Origin: CAYOBW01 sp964402115 | GTDB taxonomy: Bacteria; Verrucomicrobiota; Kiritimatiellia; UBA8416; CAYOBW01 | Direction: 5' to 3' | DNA length: 33,449 bases | NCBI GenBank assembly: GCA_964402115.1 | Contig: CAYOBW010000044.1 | Coordinates: 1-33,449 of the forward strand | Part shown: positions 15,345 through 23,887 of the stretch, in pieces | Numbering within the stretch: position 1 is the stretch's first letter | Layout: each line of letters opens with the position of its first letter | The notes under the pieces: model-generated | What the model saw: only the letters and a program-made list of their open reading frames with translations | Databases searched by the model: none | Told to the model about the DNA's origin: nothing | Translations under genes and position numbers: made by a program

Positions 15345-17803
15345 GAGTTTTTCAACTGGCCAAAGAGTGGGACCTCGACAACCGGGACATCCTCGCTCGG
15401 CTGCAGGAACTCAAGGTTCCTGATGCCAAGAACCACATGAGTACGCTCGACGACGAGACCGTTGAGCAGTTGCGCAAAGACTTCATGGGGGGCATCCTGA
15501 AGAAGAAGGAACACAAGCCCCCCCCCCCGCCCCCCCCCCCCCCCCCTGCGGCCCCCACCCACTCGTCCGCCTCAGCCGCCCCAGCCCCCCCCTTGNNNNN
15601 NNNNNGGAGGAGTTGCGCAAAGCCTTCATGGGGGGGATCCCGAAAAAAACGGAACACAGGCCCCCCCCTCCGCCCCCCCCCCCCCCCTGTGGTCGACGAT
15701 ATCGTTGCGCCGGTTCGACCGGTCAAGCCGATGGTTTCCAAGCTGGAAATCGAGGAATCCAAGCCGGTTGCCGAGCCGGTGGTGGTCGAGCCGCCGCCCG
15801 CGCCGGTCGTGCAGGAAGTGCCCCAACCGGTCGAGGTCGCGCCCGTGGCGCCGCCCGTGCCGACACCCCCCGTCGCGGCAGCCAAGGCGGTCGTGCCGCC
15901 GCCCGCGGCGAAGAAATCCATTCCCGTCCCCGAGCCCCCCACGCCCGAACCGGTGACACCCCTGATTGTGGAAGCGCCGAAGCCGCCGCCCCCCGTGAGA
16001 ACCCCCCGCGTGGAGAAGGGGCGGTCCATCGAGCTGGTTGCCGAGCGGGTCCTGCGCGTGCATGGCGCCGTGGTGGTGCGCGAACTGGCCGAGTTGCTGG
16101 GCATGAAGCCCAATGCGGTCATTGCCGAGCTGATGAAGCACAACGTGCTTGTGTCCATCAATCAGGCCATTGAGCCCAAAGTGGCGCAGGTGGTGGCCGA
16201 GAAACACGGCTATCGTTTCGAGGAAAAGCCAAAGGTCAAGCAGGCCCCGCCGACCCCGCCGCCTCCACCGGACGAGCGTCCGGAGGACTCGGTGCTGCGG
16301 CCGCCCGTGGTCACGTTCCTGGGCCATGTCGACCACGGCAAGACGTCGCTGATGGACAAGATCCGCAATGCGGAAGTGGCCAAGGGCGAATCGGGCGGCA
16401 TCACGCAGCACATTGGCGCGTATACCGTCGAACGCAATGGCAAGAAGATCACCTTCCTCGACACGCCGGGCCACGCCGCCTTCACCGCGATGCGCGCACG
16501 CGGTGCGAACCTGACGGATATAGCCGTCATCATCATCGCCGCCGATGACGGGATCATGCCCCAGACCCGGGAGGCCATCAGCCACGCCAAGGCGGCCGAG
16601 AAGGTCACCATCATGGTCGCCATCAACAAGATAGACCTTCCGGGATCCAACCCGACCCGCGTCATGCAGCAGCTGCAGAGCGAGGGGTTGCAGGCAGAGG
16701 AGTGGGGCGGCAATGTCATGTGCTGCCCCGTCAGCGCCATCACCGGCGAGGGCGTGGATCACCTGCTGGAGATGATCCTGCTGCAGGCCGATGTGCTGGA
16801 ACTCAAGGCCAACCCGAAGCGGCCGGCCGAGGGGTTCGTGATCGAGGCCCAGATGGAGCCCGGCATGGGGCCGACGGTCAACCTGCTGGTCACCAACGGG
16901 ACGCTTAAGGTTGGCGATGCCGTGCTGTGCGAGCAGTACGCGGGCCGCGTGCGGGCGCTGGTCAACGACCACGGCGTCAAAGTCAAGTCCGTTGGGCCGG
17001 GCACGCCGGTCAAGTGCCTGGGCATCGCCGGCGTACCGGAAGCCGGCGCGGCCTTCAAGGTGTGCGCCAGCGACAAACTGGCCCGCGAGCAGGCGGCGGA
17101 GAAGGTGCTCTCGTTGAAGCGGGAAGTGGTCTCCGTACCGCGCAAGGCGACGCTGGAGTCGCTTATCGAGCAGCTCAAGGAGAACGAGCGGCTGGAGCTC
17201 AAACTGATCCTGAAGGCCGACACGCAGGGTTCGGTCGAGGCCATCACGCACGCGCTGAAGGAAATCCAGAGCACGAAGGTGCTGCTCAACATCGTCATGG
17301 CGGGAACGGGCAATATCACCGTCAACGACGTCATGCTGGCCAGCGCCTCCAACGCGGTTATCATGGGCTTTCACGTCGGCCGCGAGCCGAACGTGGACCG
17401 GACCTCCAAGCACGAGGGTGTCGAGATCCGGCTGCACAGCATCATCTACGAGTTGCTGGACCAGGTGCGCGACGCGATGGCGGGCCTGCTCGAGCCGCAC
17501 TTCGAGCAGCGTATCCGCGGCAAGGCGCAGGTCCGGCAGGTCTTCCAACTCGGCAAGCGCGGCAAGGTTGCCGGCTGCATGATGACGAACGGGTTCGTGA
17601 CCCCGAAGCACCGCGTGCGCGTCATTCGCGGCGGCGAGACCCTGTACGAGGGTCGTATCGAGTCCCTGCGCCACTTCCAGGACGAAGTGTCGGAGGTGCG
17701 CGAAGCCCAGGAGTGCGGGCTTCGGCTGGAGAAGTCCATGGATTACGCCGAGGGCGACATCCTGGAATTCTACGAACTCGAAGAAGTCAAGCAGTCGCTG
17801 TAA
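15341..17803 (+). CDS. infB: Translation initiation factor IF-2 (assembly gap inside)
   Basis: IF-2 is the GTPase that brings initiator tRNA to the ribosome and promotes subunit joining. It starts at an ATG overlapping the nusA stop. An N-terminal IF2_N domain (residues 1-50) leads to a proline-rich linker, then a second IF2_N domain (16021-16230). The G domain has GHVDHGKT (G1, 16321-16344), GGITQHIGA (G2), DTPGH (G3), NKID (G4) and SAITGEG (G5), followed by domains II, III and IV in full. The linker is damaged: ten Ns lie at 15596-15605, with near-copies of the same 65-base segment on either side (15466-15530 and 15609-15673), each running into a long C tract. After the gap the frame that continues the duplicated segment is off by one from the frame of the rest, consistent with a miscounted C tract. 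The true protein is probably near 770 residues. Confidence 0.95.
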   Translation: MRVFQLAKEWDLDNRDILARLQELKVPDAKNHMSTLDDETVEQLRKDFMGGILKKKEHKPPPPPPPPPPAAPTHSSASAAPAPPLXXXXRSCAKPSWGGSRKKRNTGPPLRPPPPPVVDDIVAPVRPVKPMVSKLEIEESKPVAEPVVVEPPPAPVVQEVPQPVEVAPVAPPVPTPPVAAAKAVVPPPAAKKSIPVPEPPTPEPVTPLIVEAPKPPPPVRTPRVEKGRSIELVAERVLRVHGAVVVRELAELLGMKPNAVIAELMKHNVLVSINQAIEPKVAQVVAEKHGYRFEEKPKVKQAPPTPPPPPDERPEDSVLRPPVVTFLGHVDHGKTSLMDKIRNAEVAKGESGGITQHIGAYTVERNGKKITFLDTPGHAAFTAMRARGANLTDIAVIIIAADDGIMPQTREAISHAKAAEKVTIMVAINKIDLPGSNPTRVMQQLQSEGLQAEEWGGNVMCCPVSAITGEGVDHLLEMILLQADVLELKANPKRPAEGFVIEAQMEPGMGPTVNLLVTNGTLKVGDAVLCEQYAGRVRALVNDHGVKVKSVGPGTPVKCLGIAGVPEAGAAFKVCASDKLAREQAAEKVLSLKREVVSVPRKATLESLIEQLKENERLELKLILKADTQGSVEAITHALKEIQSTKVLLNIVMAGTGNITVNDVMLASASNAVIMGFHVGREPNVDRTSKHEGVEIRLHSIIYELLDQVRDAMAGLLEPHFEQRIRGKAQVRQVFQLGKRGKVAGCMMTNGFVTPKHRVRVIRGGETLYEGRIESLRHFQDEVSEVREAQECGLRLEKSMDYAEGDILEFYELEEVKQSL
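15596..15605. other. Scaffold gap (10 Ns) in the infB proline-rich linker
   Basis: The ten unknown bases follow a poly-C tract of about 22 bases (from 15510) and low-complexity sequence. The segment from GTTGCGCAAAG to the C tract appears both before (15469) and after (15612) the gap. The offset is 143 bases, not a multiple of three. This suggests two contig ends that overlap and were joined end to end. Confidence 0.9.
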
Positions 17804-17849
17804 TCCCGGGGCAGCCGCCGCCGGGCTGCTCCGCATCCGGCCGCAACCC

Positions 17850-18332
17850 ATGAGCATTGATCGTTTGACGCGTGTGAATGCGCTGATGCGCCGCGAGATC
17901 GGCGAAGCCCTGTTTCACGTCATTGACGAGGACGGCTTCGATCTCTCCGCCGTGACCATTACCGAAGTGCACGTTTCCCGCAATCTGCGCGAAGGGCATG
18001 TGCACGTCTCGATCCGCTCCGATGCGGCCGGTCGCGCGCGCATGCTGGCGATCCTGCGGCAGCACCGCGTGGAGATCCAGCAGCTGATCAACCGCGACCT
18101 CGAACTCAAGTACACGCCCCGGCTTACGTTCGAGCTCGACCTCTCGGTCGAGAAGGGCGACCACGTGCTGGACGTGCTGGCCCACCTGGACGCCTTGCAT
18201 CCGTCCGCGGAGGGCGCGATGGAGCCCGGCCCGGAGCCGTTCCGCGCGGACGCTGACACGGTGAACGGGGAAGCGGGTGAAGCGGAAGCTGACGCTGAAG
18301 CCGATGACGCCAGCGGGGAGCGGGAACAATAA
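17850..18332 (+). CDS. rbfA: 30S ribosome-binding factor RbfA
   Basis: RbfA is a KH-like cold-shock protein that assists late maturation of the 30S subunit and 16S rRNA 5' end. The 160-residue protein has the family start (MSIDRLTRVNALMRREIGEA), the central strand block VTITEVHVSRNLREGHVHVS and the helix LRQHRVEIQQLINRDLELKY with TPRLTFELD (about 90-98). The last 40 residues are an acidic, low-complexity tail beyond the usual length of about 120. It follows infB by 46 bases and precedes truB by 2, in the usual operon order. No strong ribosome site is visible before the ATG. Confidence 0.93.
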   Translation: MSIDRLTRVNALMRREIGEALFHVIDEDGFDLSAVTITEVHVSRNLREGHVHVSIRSDAAGRARMLAILRQHRVEIQQLINRDLELKYTPRLTFELDLSVEKGDHVLDVLAHLDALHPSAEGAMEPGPEPFRADADTVNGEAGEAEADAEADDASGEREQ

Positions 18333-18334
18333 GC

Positions 18335-19099
18335 ATGGCAGCTTCTTCCTCATGGTCCGGGCCCCGGCAGCCCGCACCGCCGCGCGACGTCAGCGGCATG
18401 GACGGCGTATTGCTCGTGGACAAGCCCGCGGGGCCGACCTCGCATGACATCGTGGACCGCATCCGCCGCACGTTCCGCCTCGCCAAGGTCGGTCACGGCG
18501 GGACGCTGGACCCCGCGGCCACCGGCCTGCTGATGATCCTGACCGGCCGCGGCACCAAGCTCTCGAACTACTTCCTGGGGTCGGACAAGACCTACGCCGG
18601 GACGCTCCAGCTCGGGGTGACCACGGATTCCTACGATGCGGATGGCCGGGTTACGCGCGAAGCCGACTGGCGGGGGGTCACGCGCGAGCAGCTGGAAGCG
18701 CGGTTCCGTGCGTTGACGGGCGACCAGTTGCAGATGCCGCCGATGGTGTCGGCCGTCAAGATCAACGGCGTGCCCCTTTACAAGAGCGCGCGGCGGGGCG
18801 AGGAGATCGAGCGCAAGCCGCGCCTCGTTCACGTCTACGAGTTCCGGTTGCTGGACTTCCAGCCGCCCGAGGCCGGTTTTGTCGTGCGCTGTACGAAGGG
18901 CACGTACGTGCGGGCGCTCTGCCATGACGTCGGGGAGGCGCTGGGCTGCGGCGCGCACCTGAAGCAGCTGCGCCGCACGCAGTCCGGCGAGTTCGACGTG
19001 CGGGATGCACTCCCGCTGGACGCGTTGCTGGCCCTGTCGCTCGCCGAGCTGCAGCTGCGGATTCTGCCGTTGAACCGCTTCGGGCGGGCGGTCGGCTGA
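18335..19099 (+). CDS. truB: tRNA pseudouridine(55) synthase TruB
   Basis: TruB converts U55 of tRNA to pseudouridine in the T loop. The 254-residue protein begins its catalytic domain at MDGVLLVDKPAGPTSHDIV. The catalytic aspartate is D59 in GGTLDPAATG. Other family blocks are KTYAGTLQLGVTTDSYDADG, QMPPMVSAVKINGVPLYKSA and CTKGTYVRALCHDVGEALG. It is shorter than E. coli TruB (about 314 residues) and has no evident C-terminal PUA domain. The first 21 residues are proline-rich and unusual; ATG 18398 (residue 22) would start right at the conserved domain, so the true start may be there. It begins 2 bases after rbfA. Confidence 0.93.
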   Translation: MAASSSWSGPRQPAPPRDVSGMDGVLLVDKPAGPTSHDIVDRIRRTFRLAKVGHGGTLDPAATGLLMILTGRGTKLSNYFLGSDKTYAGTLQLGVTTDSYDADGRVTREADWRGVTREQLEARFRALTGDQLQMPPMVSAVKINGVPLYKSARRGEEIERKPRLVHVYEFRLLDFQPPEAGFVVRCTKGTYVRALCHDVGEALGCGAHLKQLRRTQSGEFDVRDALPLDALLALSLAELQLRILPLNRFGRAVG

Positions 19100-19109
19100 G
19101 CGGGGCGCC

Positions 19110-20084
19110 ATGATTGCAGGCACGCAGTTGGAGGACTTGCGCCGGGAGCCCGGGCCACTCGTGATGGCCGCGGGTTTCTTCGACGGCGTGCACCTCGGGC
19201 ACCTCAAGGTCATTCGCGAAACCCGTGCCCGGGCCGCCGCCGCCGGGGGGCGGGCGTGGGCGCTGACCTTCGATCCCCATCCGCTGAAGGTACTCAATCC
19301 CGAGGCGGCGCCCCGCCTGCTCACCGCCAACCGCCACAAGCTGCGGCTGCTGGCCCGCACCGGGCTCGACGGCTGCCTGCTACTGCCGTTCGACCGCGAG
19401 CTCGCCGCGCTGGAGCCGGAGGACTTCCTGCAGTGCATGCGCGCTGGCGTGCCCGGGCTGCGCGAGATCATCGTGGGACGCAACTGGCGCTTCGGCCGGC
19501 ATGGTCGCGGTACGCCCGCGCTGGGCGCGCGGCTGGGCGCTGCGCTGGGCCTCACGCTCGACGTCGTGCGCCCGGTCATGTGGAAAGGCGAAACGATTTC
19601 CAGCACGCGGATTCGCGCCGAGGTGCTCGCCGGCAACCTCGACGAAGCCGCGGCGATGCTCGGCCGGCCGGTCAGCATCCTGGGCACGGTCGTGAAGGGC
19701 CGCAGCATCGGGCGCCAGCTGGGCTTCCCCACCGCCAACCTCGACCCGCACAACGAAGTGCTGCCGCCCCACGGCGTGTACGCCGTCCATGCCGCTTGGG
19801 ACGGCGCCATCCTCGACGGCGTGCTGAACTTCGGCCTGCGGCCTACCCTGCGCGAGGCGGGGGCCATCGCGACCCTGGAGCTGCACCTGTTCGATTTCAC
19901 GGGCGATCTCTATGGCCAGGACCTCGAGGTCTTCTTCTGCGCGTTCCTGCGCGAAGAGGAGCGTTTTCCGTCCTTGGCCGCCATGCAGACAGCCATCGGG
20001 CGCGACATCGCCGCGGCCCGCGCCGCGCTCCGCGAAAAAAAAGTCAAAGATGCGCTTTACACCCGGTGTTTCGGCGTACTATAG
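19110..20084 (+). CDS. ribF: Bifunctional riboflavin kinase/FAD synthetase
   Basis: RibF phosphorylates riboflavin to FMN and adenylylates FMN to FAD. The 324-residue length is typical. The N-terminal FAD-synthetase half has the nucleotidyltransferase motif GFFDGVHLGH (22-31), FDPHPL (54-59), WRFG (126-129) and SSTRIR (164-169). The C-terminal flavokinase half has KGRSIGRQLGFPTAN (196-210), GVYAVHA, NFGLRPT and the E-HLFDF block. It overlaps nothing and follows truB by 10 bases in the common truB-ribF order. The final codons overlap the candidate rpsO promoter. Confidence 0.95.
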   Translation: MIAGTQLEDLRREPGPLVMAAGFFDGVHLGHLKVIRETRARAAAAGGRAWALTFDPHPLKVLNPEAAPRLLTANRHKLRLLARTGLDGCLLLPFDRELAALEPEDFLQCMRAGVPGLREIIVGRNWRFGRHGRGTPALGARLGAALGLTLDVVRPVMWKGETISSTRIRAEVLAGNLDEAAAMLGRPVSILGTVVKGRSIGRQLGFPTANLDPHNEVLPPHGVYAVHAAWDGAILDGVLNFGLRPTLREAGAIATLELHLFDFTGDLYGQDLEVFFCAFLREEERFPSLAAMQTAIGRDIAAARAALREKKVKDALYTRCFGVL

Positions 20085-20085
20085 T
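20056..20085 (+). promoter_or_regulatory. Candidate promoter for rpsO-pnp within the end of ribF
   Basis: TTTACA (20056-20061) and TATAGT (20080-20085) are 18 bases apart; TACTAT (20077-20082) gives a 15-base spacer. This is a fair sigma70-type match about 50 bases before the rpsO start. It would give rpsO and pnp expression independent of the nusA promoter, as is common. Confidence 0.5.
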
Positions 20086-20134
20086 CCCCGCCACATTCAG
20101 AAGAGAGAAGCAACAAGGGGAAGACGTTACGGCC

Positions 20135-20398
20135 ATGAGCCAGATCGACAAAACAGCAATCCGGAAGCAGTTCGCGCGGCACGAGACCGACACGGGCTCC
20201 TCCGACGTGCAGATTGCGATTCTGACCAAACGCATCGAGATGCTCACCGAGCATCTCAAGACACACCGCAAGGATCACAGCTCTCGCTATGGCCTGATCA
20301 AGATGGTAAGCCAGCGTCGGCGCCTCCTGAACTACATCAAGGAGCACGACGAGGGCCGCTACCAGAAGATCATCAAGGACCTCAGCATTCGCCGCTAG
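20135..20398 (+). CDS. rpsO: 30S ribosomal protein S15
   Basis: S15 is a primary 16S rRNA-binding protein that nucleates the platform of the 30S subunit. The 87-residue protein has the family landmarks: an N-terminal helix (IDKTAIRKQFARHETDTGSS), the SSDVQIAILTKRI block, the LKTHRKDHSSRYGL loop and QRRRLLNYIKEHD, ending KDLSIRR. The ATG at 20135 follows a GGGGAAG-type sequence at 20117-20123. It lies between ribF and pnp, the most common arrangement in bacteria. The 118 bases to pnp include a short stem GAATCC/GGATTC but no clear terminator. Confidence 0.96.
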   Translation: MSQIDKTAIRKQFARHETDTGSSDVQIAILTKRIEMLTEHLKTHRKDHSSRYGLIKMVSQRRRLLNYIKEHDEGRYQKIIKDLSIRR

Positions 20399-20516
20399 GC
20401 GTTGTTGCTGCGAGCAGCCGTCCTCTCACGTCCGTGGCGCCTCATAAGGTTGCAGGTGAAGAATCCCCTCCGGATTCCGTCTGCCGCCTCCCCGCAAGTC
20501 AGGAAGGAAAAGAGGC

Positions 20517-22625
20517 ATGAAAGGCGCAACCGCCGTCACCGTCACCGTGGGTGGCAAAGTCATCACGATCGAAACAGGGCTGCTGGCCTGTCAGGCTGCC
20601 GGCGCCTGTGTGGTCCACATGGAAGGCACCTCGCTGATCTCGGCTGTCACCAACACCGACAAGCCGCGGGTGGGCGTGGACTACTTCCCCCTGCAGGTGG
20701 AATACCGCGAGAAGTACTATGCCGCTGGACGTTTCCCGGGCGGATTCTTCAAGCGCGAAGCCCGGCCGTCGGAGAAGGAAATTCTGACCGCCCGGCTGAC
20801 CGATCGCCCCATCCGTCCGCTCTTCCCCGAGAACTACTGTAACGACGTGCAGGTCAACAACATGCTGCTGTCCGCGGACGGCGAGAACGACTCGGACATG
20901 CTCAGCATCACCGCGTCCAGCGCCGCGCTGCACATGTCGGAAATCCCCTTCCTCGGTCCGATTGCCGCCGTGCGCGTGGGCCGTGTGGAGGGCCAGTTCG
21001 TCATCAATCCCACGCATGCCCAGCGCGCGGCCAGCGACCTGGACCTCGTCTACGCCAGCACGCGCGACCTGCCGCTGATGATCGAGGGCGGGGGCAAGGA
21101 AATCAAGGAAGCCGATCTCGTGGCCGCCATGAAGTGCGCGCACCCCGAGTGCGTCAAGCTGATTGACGCGCAGATCGAGCTGCGCCGGATGATTGGCAAG
21201 GGCGACAAGGTTGTCAAGATCCCCGCCGCGGACCCCACGCTGCTCGAAGCCGCCCGCGGCCTCGCGAGCGAGGCGCTGAGCGCGGCTTGCCTGATCCCGG
21301 GCAAGCTGGAGCGGCACAACGCCGTCAACGCCGTCAAGGAGACGCTGAAGGCGGGCCTGCTCGCGAAGATCCCGACGATGACCGACGAGCAGTTCCGGCA
21401 CACGTTCGACCTGCTCGAGATCGAAGTCGTGCGCCACAACGTGCTCGTGCGCGGCAAGCGCATAGACGGGCGCGCGTATGACGAGCTGCGGCCGCTGGCT
21501 GCCCAGGTCGGTGTGCTGCCGCGTCCCCACGGGTCCGCGATCTTCAGCCGTGGCGAGACGCAGGCGCTCGGCACGCTGACCCTCGGCACGAAGTCCGACG
21601 TGCAGAACCTGGATGCCATCACGGGCGGCGACACCGAGAAGCAGTTCATGGTGCACTACAACTTCCCGCCCTATAGCGTGGGCGAGGTGGGGCGGCTCGG
21701 CTCCACGGGCCGGCGCGAGATCGGGCACGGGGCCCTCGCTGAGCGTTCGCTGGCGGAGATCATCCCCGTCGACTACCCCTACACCGTGCGCATGGTTGCC
21801 GACATCATGGGCTCCAACGGCTCGTCCTCCATGGCGAGCGTCTGCGTGGGAACCCTGGCGCTGATGGATGCGGGCGTGCCGATCGTCAGGCCGGTGGCCG
21901 GCATCTCGATCGGGCTGTTCACGGACGCCGACAAGGCCGTGCTCGTGACCGATATCATCGGTTCCGAGGATCACTGCGGCGATATGGACTTCAAGGTGGC
22001 CGGCACCCGCGAGGGGATTACGGGCTTCCAGGTGGACCTCAAGATTCACGGCCTGCGCTGGGATCTGGTGGAAGGCGCCTTCGAGCTGGCCCGCCAGACG
22101 CGCCTGAAGATCCTCGACTACATGGCCACGGTTCTCCCAGAGCCGCGCGCCGAGCTGTCGCCGTATGCCCCGCGGATTCACGTCACGCAGATCCCGGTCG
22201 ACATGATCGGCATGCTCATCGGTCCGGGCGGCAAGAACATCCGCCGCATCACCGAGCTGTCGGGCGCCCAGATCGATATCGATGACGACGGCACCGTGCA
22301 CATCTTCGCCAGCAACGTCGAGTCCATGGCGCTGGCCGTGCGCGAGGTCGAGATGGTGACGGCCGAGGCCGAGGAAGGCAAGATCTACGAGGGCACGGTC
22401 ACCGGCGTCAAGGACTTCGGGTGCTTCGTGGAGATCTTCTCCGGCACCGAGGGGCTTGTGCACATCAGCCAGCTGGCCGATTTCCGCGTGAATAGCGTGG
22501 ACGAGATCTGCAAGGTGGGCGACCGCATGTGGGTCAAGTGTATCGGCATCGATGAGCGCGGCCGCGTCAAGTTGAGCCGCCGCGAGGCGATGCGCGATAA
22601 GGACGCCGAAAACAAGCCGTCCTGA
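20517..22625 (+). CDS. pnp: Polyribonucleotide nucleotidyltransferase (PNPase)
   Basis: PNPase degrades RNA 3' to 5' by phosphorolysis and forms a trimer, often in the degradosome. The 702-residue protein has the full set: a first RNase PH-like core (1-210, with FFKREARPSEKEILTARLTD), an alpha-helical linker (about 230-310), a second RNase PH core (about 315-545, with the phosphate-binding GSNGSSSMAS and the catalytic GDMDFKVAGT), a KH domain (about 555-615, GPGGKNIRRI) and an S1 domain (about 621-690, EGTVTGVKDFGCFVEIFSG). The ribosome site AGGAAGGAAAAGAGG ends a few bases before the ATG. It closes the nusA-to-pnp cluster. A DEAD-box helicase, a frequent PNPase partner, lies about 9 kb downstream. 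Confidence 0.97.
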   Translation: MKGATAVTVTVGGKVITIETGLLACQAAGACVVHMEGTSLISAVTNTDKPRVGVDYFPLQVEYREKYYAAGRFPGGFFKREARPSEKEILTARLTDRPIRPLFPENYCNDVQVNNMLLSADGENDSDMLSITASSAALHMSEIPFLGPIAAVRVGRVEGQFVINPTHAQRAASDLDLVYASTRDLPLMIEGGGKEIKEADLVAAMKCAHPECVKLIDAQIELRRMIGKGDKVVKIPAADPTLLEAARGLASEALSAACLIPGKLERHNAVNAVKETLKAGLLAKIPTMTDEQFRHTFDLLEIEVVRHNVLVRGKRIDGRAYDELRPLAAQVGVLPRPHGSAIFSRGETQALGTLTLGTKSDVQNLDAITGGDTEKQFMVHYNFPPYSVGEVGRLGSTGRREIGHGALAERSLAEIIPVDYPYTVRMVADIMGSNGSSSMASVCVGTLALMDAGVPIVRPVAGISIGLFTDADKAVLVTDIIGSEDHCGDMDFKVAGTREGITGFQVDLKIHGLRWDLVEGAFELARQTRLKILDYMATVLPEPRAELSPYAPRIHVTQIPVDMIGMLIGPGGKNIRRITELSGAQIDIDDDGTVHIFASNVESMALAVREVEMVTAEAEEGKIYEGTVTGVKDFGCFVEIFSGTEGLVHISQLADFRVNSVDEICKVGDRMWVKCIGIDERGRVKLSRREAMRDKDAENKPS

Positions 22626-22645
22626 GCGCCCCCGACGGCGGAGGC

Positions 22646-22677
22646 AGGCTGGCCGCGCCATGGGCGCGGCGGCCTGT
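22646..22677. terminator. Stem-loop between convergent pnp and FHA genes
   Basis: CAGGC-TG-GCCGCGCC (22646-22660) pairs with GGCGCGGC-G-GCCTG (22664-22677) around a three-base ATG loop, with a small internal mismatch. It lies between the stops of two convergent genes, so it may end both transcripts. No T-tract follows on the plus strand; on the minus strand the upstream side is also not T-rich, so efficiency is uncertain. Confidence 0.6.
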
Positions 22678-22698
22678 CCGCCGGTTGGGCGAGCAGAC

Positions 22699-23715
22699 CT
22701 ACTCTTTTTCGGCTTCCGCCGGACGGCGGAAGCCGATTTCGTTTAAGGGAGCCAGCGCTGCGTCGTTCCCGTAGACCTGCCAGGGCCGGCCCCGCAAGCC
22801 TTCCAGCAAGACCGCCTCCATGCCCGCGATCAGGCGCTGCGCTTCGGCGGTCTCCGAGCGGCCGAGCATGAGGTTGAGCATGCCGGGGATGTAAGTGCCG
22901 ACCATCGAAGGCGGGCGGTTCTCCCGCTCGTCGCCCGTGCGTGTCGTGGCGATGGCGCGCAGGTGCGCGATGATCGCGGCCGGTTCTCCCGCGGCAAACC
23001 AGCATACCAGCCCGTCGTTGCCCCAGCCTTGTTTCAGCAGCGTGTCGAACTGCCGTGTGTCGGCCTGCGTCAGGATCAGCGGCGAGACTTGGACGGCCGC
23101 CGGCAGGGGCAGCCAGTCCAGCAGATACCGCGGCTCCTTCACATCCGGCGGCAGTTTCAGCCCCAGCCGTTGCAGATCCGCCACGACGTAAGGCGTCCAT
23201 TTCGCCGCCAGTCGCCGGTAGGCTTCCTCCCAGATGGTCTTGGGTTCCTCCGGCGTGAGCCGGCGCAGTCCCGACAGGCAGACCTGCTCCTTGAGCGCGA
23301 TCGGCCGGCGCGCGGCCGCGGCCGTCGCTTGCGCGGCGACCGCCGCACTCACCGCGGGCATGCTGATGGCCGCCGGCGCGGGGGCGTCGGCGCGGGGTGG
23401 CGGAGGTGGCGGCGGGCCGTCGCCGTCGCACACGACGAAGGTTGTGCTGCCCGCCGTGATGCGGTCACCCGGCTTGACCACGGCCCGCGCTATCGGCTCG
23501 CCGTTGACCAGCGTGCCGCTGGCGGTCTTCAGATCGCTCACGCGGCAGGTCTGCGAAACGAACTCGATGGAGAAGTGCACCTTGGCGAGCGCGCTGTCGC
23601 CGGCGACGACGAAGCGTGCCGGCGCGCCGCTCCCGACCATCATGCTGCGGCCGTGTGGCAGGGGCGCCCGCTCGCCGGCCTGCGGTCCCGATTCGATCTG
23701 CAGGAACAGATTCAT
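22699..23715 (-). CDS. FHA-domain protein with DUF4123-like C-terminal region
   Basis: The 338-residue protein has an N-terminal forkhead-associated domain (1-96), a phosphothreonine-binding module. It shows VGSGAPARFVVAGDSALAKV (27-46), then HFSIEF and DLKTASGTLVNGEPI (61-75). A proline/alanine-rich linker (about 100-150) follows. The C-terminal part (about 190-300) has the pattern VSPLILTQADTRQFDTLLKQ, GWGNDGLVCWFAAGEPAAII, then AHLRAIATTRTGDERENRP, which resembles DUF4123, a domain of type VI secretion adaptor proteins; I assign this by pattern only. The frame is open much further upstream, but ATG 23713-23715 has GGGGA before it and starts the FHA domain. It is divergent from the PQQ-type gene. 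No type VI genes are nearby. Confidence 0.75.
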   Translation of the reverse strand: MNLFLQIESGPQAGERAPLPHGRSMMVGSGAPARFVVAGDSALAKVHFSIEFVSQTCRVSDLKTASGTLVNGEPIARAVVKPGDRITAGSTTFVVCDGDGPPPPPPPRADAPAPAAISMPAVSAAVAAQATAAAARRPIALKEQVCLSGLRRLTPEEPKTIWEEAYRRLAAKWTPYVVADLQRLGLKLPPDVKEPRYLLDWLPLPAAVQVSPLILTQADTRQFDTLLKQGWGNDGLVCWFAAGEPAAIIAHLRAIATTRTGDERENRPPSMVGTYIPGMLNLMLGRSETAEAQRLIAGMEAVLLEGLRGRPWQVYGNDAALAPLNEIGFRRPAEAEKE

Positions 23716-23809
23716 CGTCGCATTTTCCCCCTGGCGCGGCCCCCGCGCTGGCGTGGCTCGCCGCCGTGCGAACAATTCATAGCACAGATCGCCGCGTGCC
23801 GCAACGGTT

Positions 23810-23859
23810 CGGAAAGCGATCCGGAAAGCGCTTGCGTTCAAATCATTGCGCGCTACGCT
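23810..23859 (+). promoter_or_regulatory. Candidate promoter with operator-like repeats for the PQQ-dapF-GH172 set
   Basis: CGGAAAGCG occurs twice, 12 bases apart (23810-23818 and 23822-23830). The second copy extends into the palindrome AAGCGCTT (23826-23833), the core of many LacI-family operators. This overlaps a weak promoter: TTGCGT (23832-23837), 16-base spacer, TACGCT (23854-23859). The arrangement in a divergent intergenic region suggests repressor control. A related TGAAAGCGCTTGAA lies at 30522-30535 before the FkbM gene. Confidence 0.4.
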
Positions 23860-23887
23860 TCCCCCCACGACAAGGAGAAGGTGGACG

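Noticed and set aside
15510..15700. A duplicated proline-rich linker as a real feature of IF-2
   Set aside because: The duplication lies across ten Ns and breaks the frame; two overlapping contig ends explain it better.
20499..22661. A long minus-strand open frame opposite pnp, and similar ones opposite infB, dapF and the glycosidases
   Set aside because: Each lies opposite a well-recognised gene and has no family features of its own.
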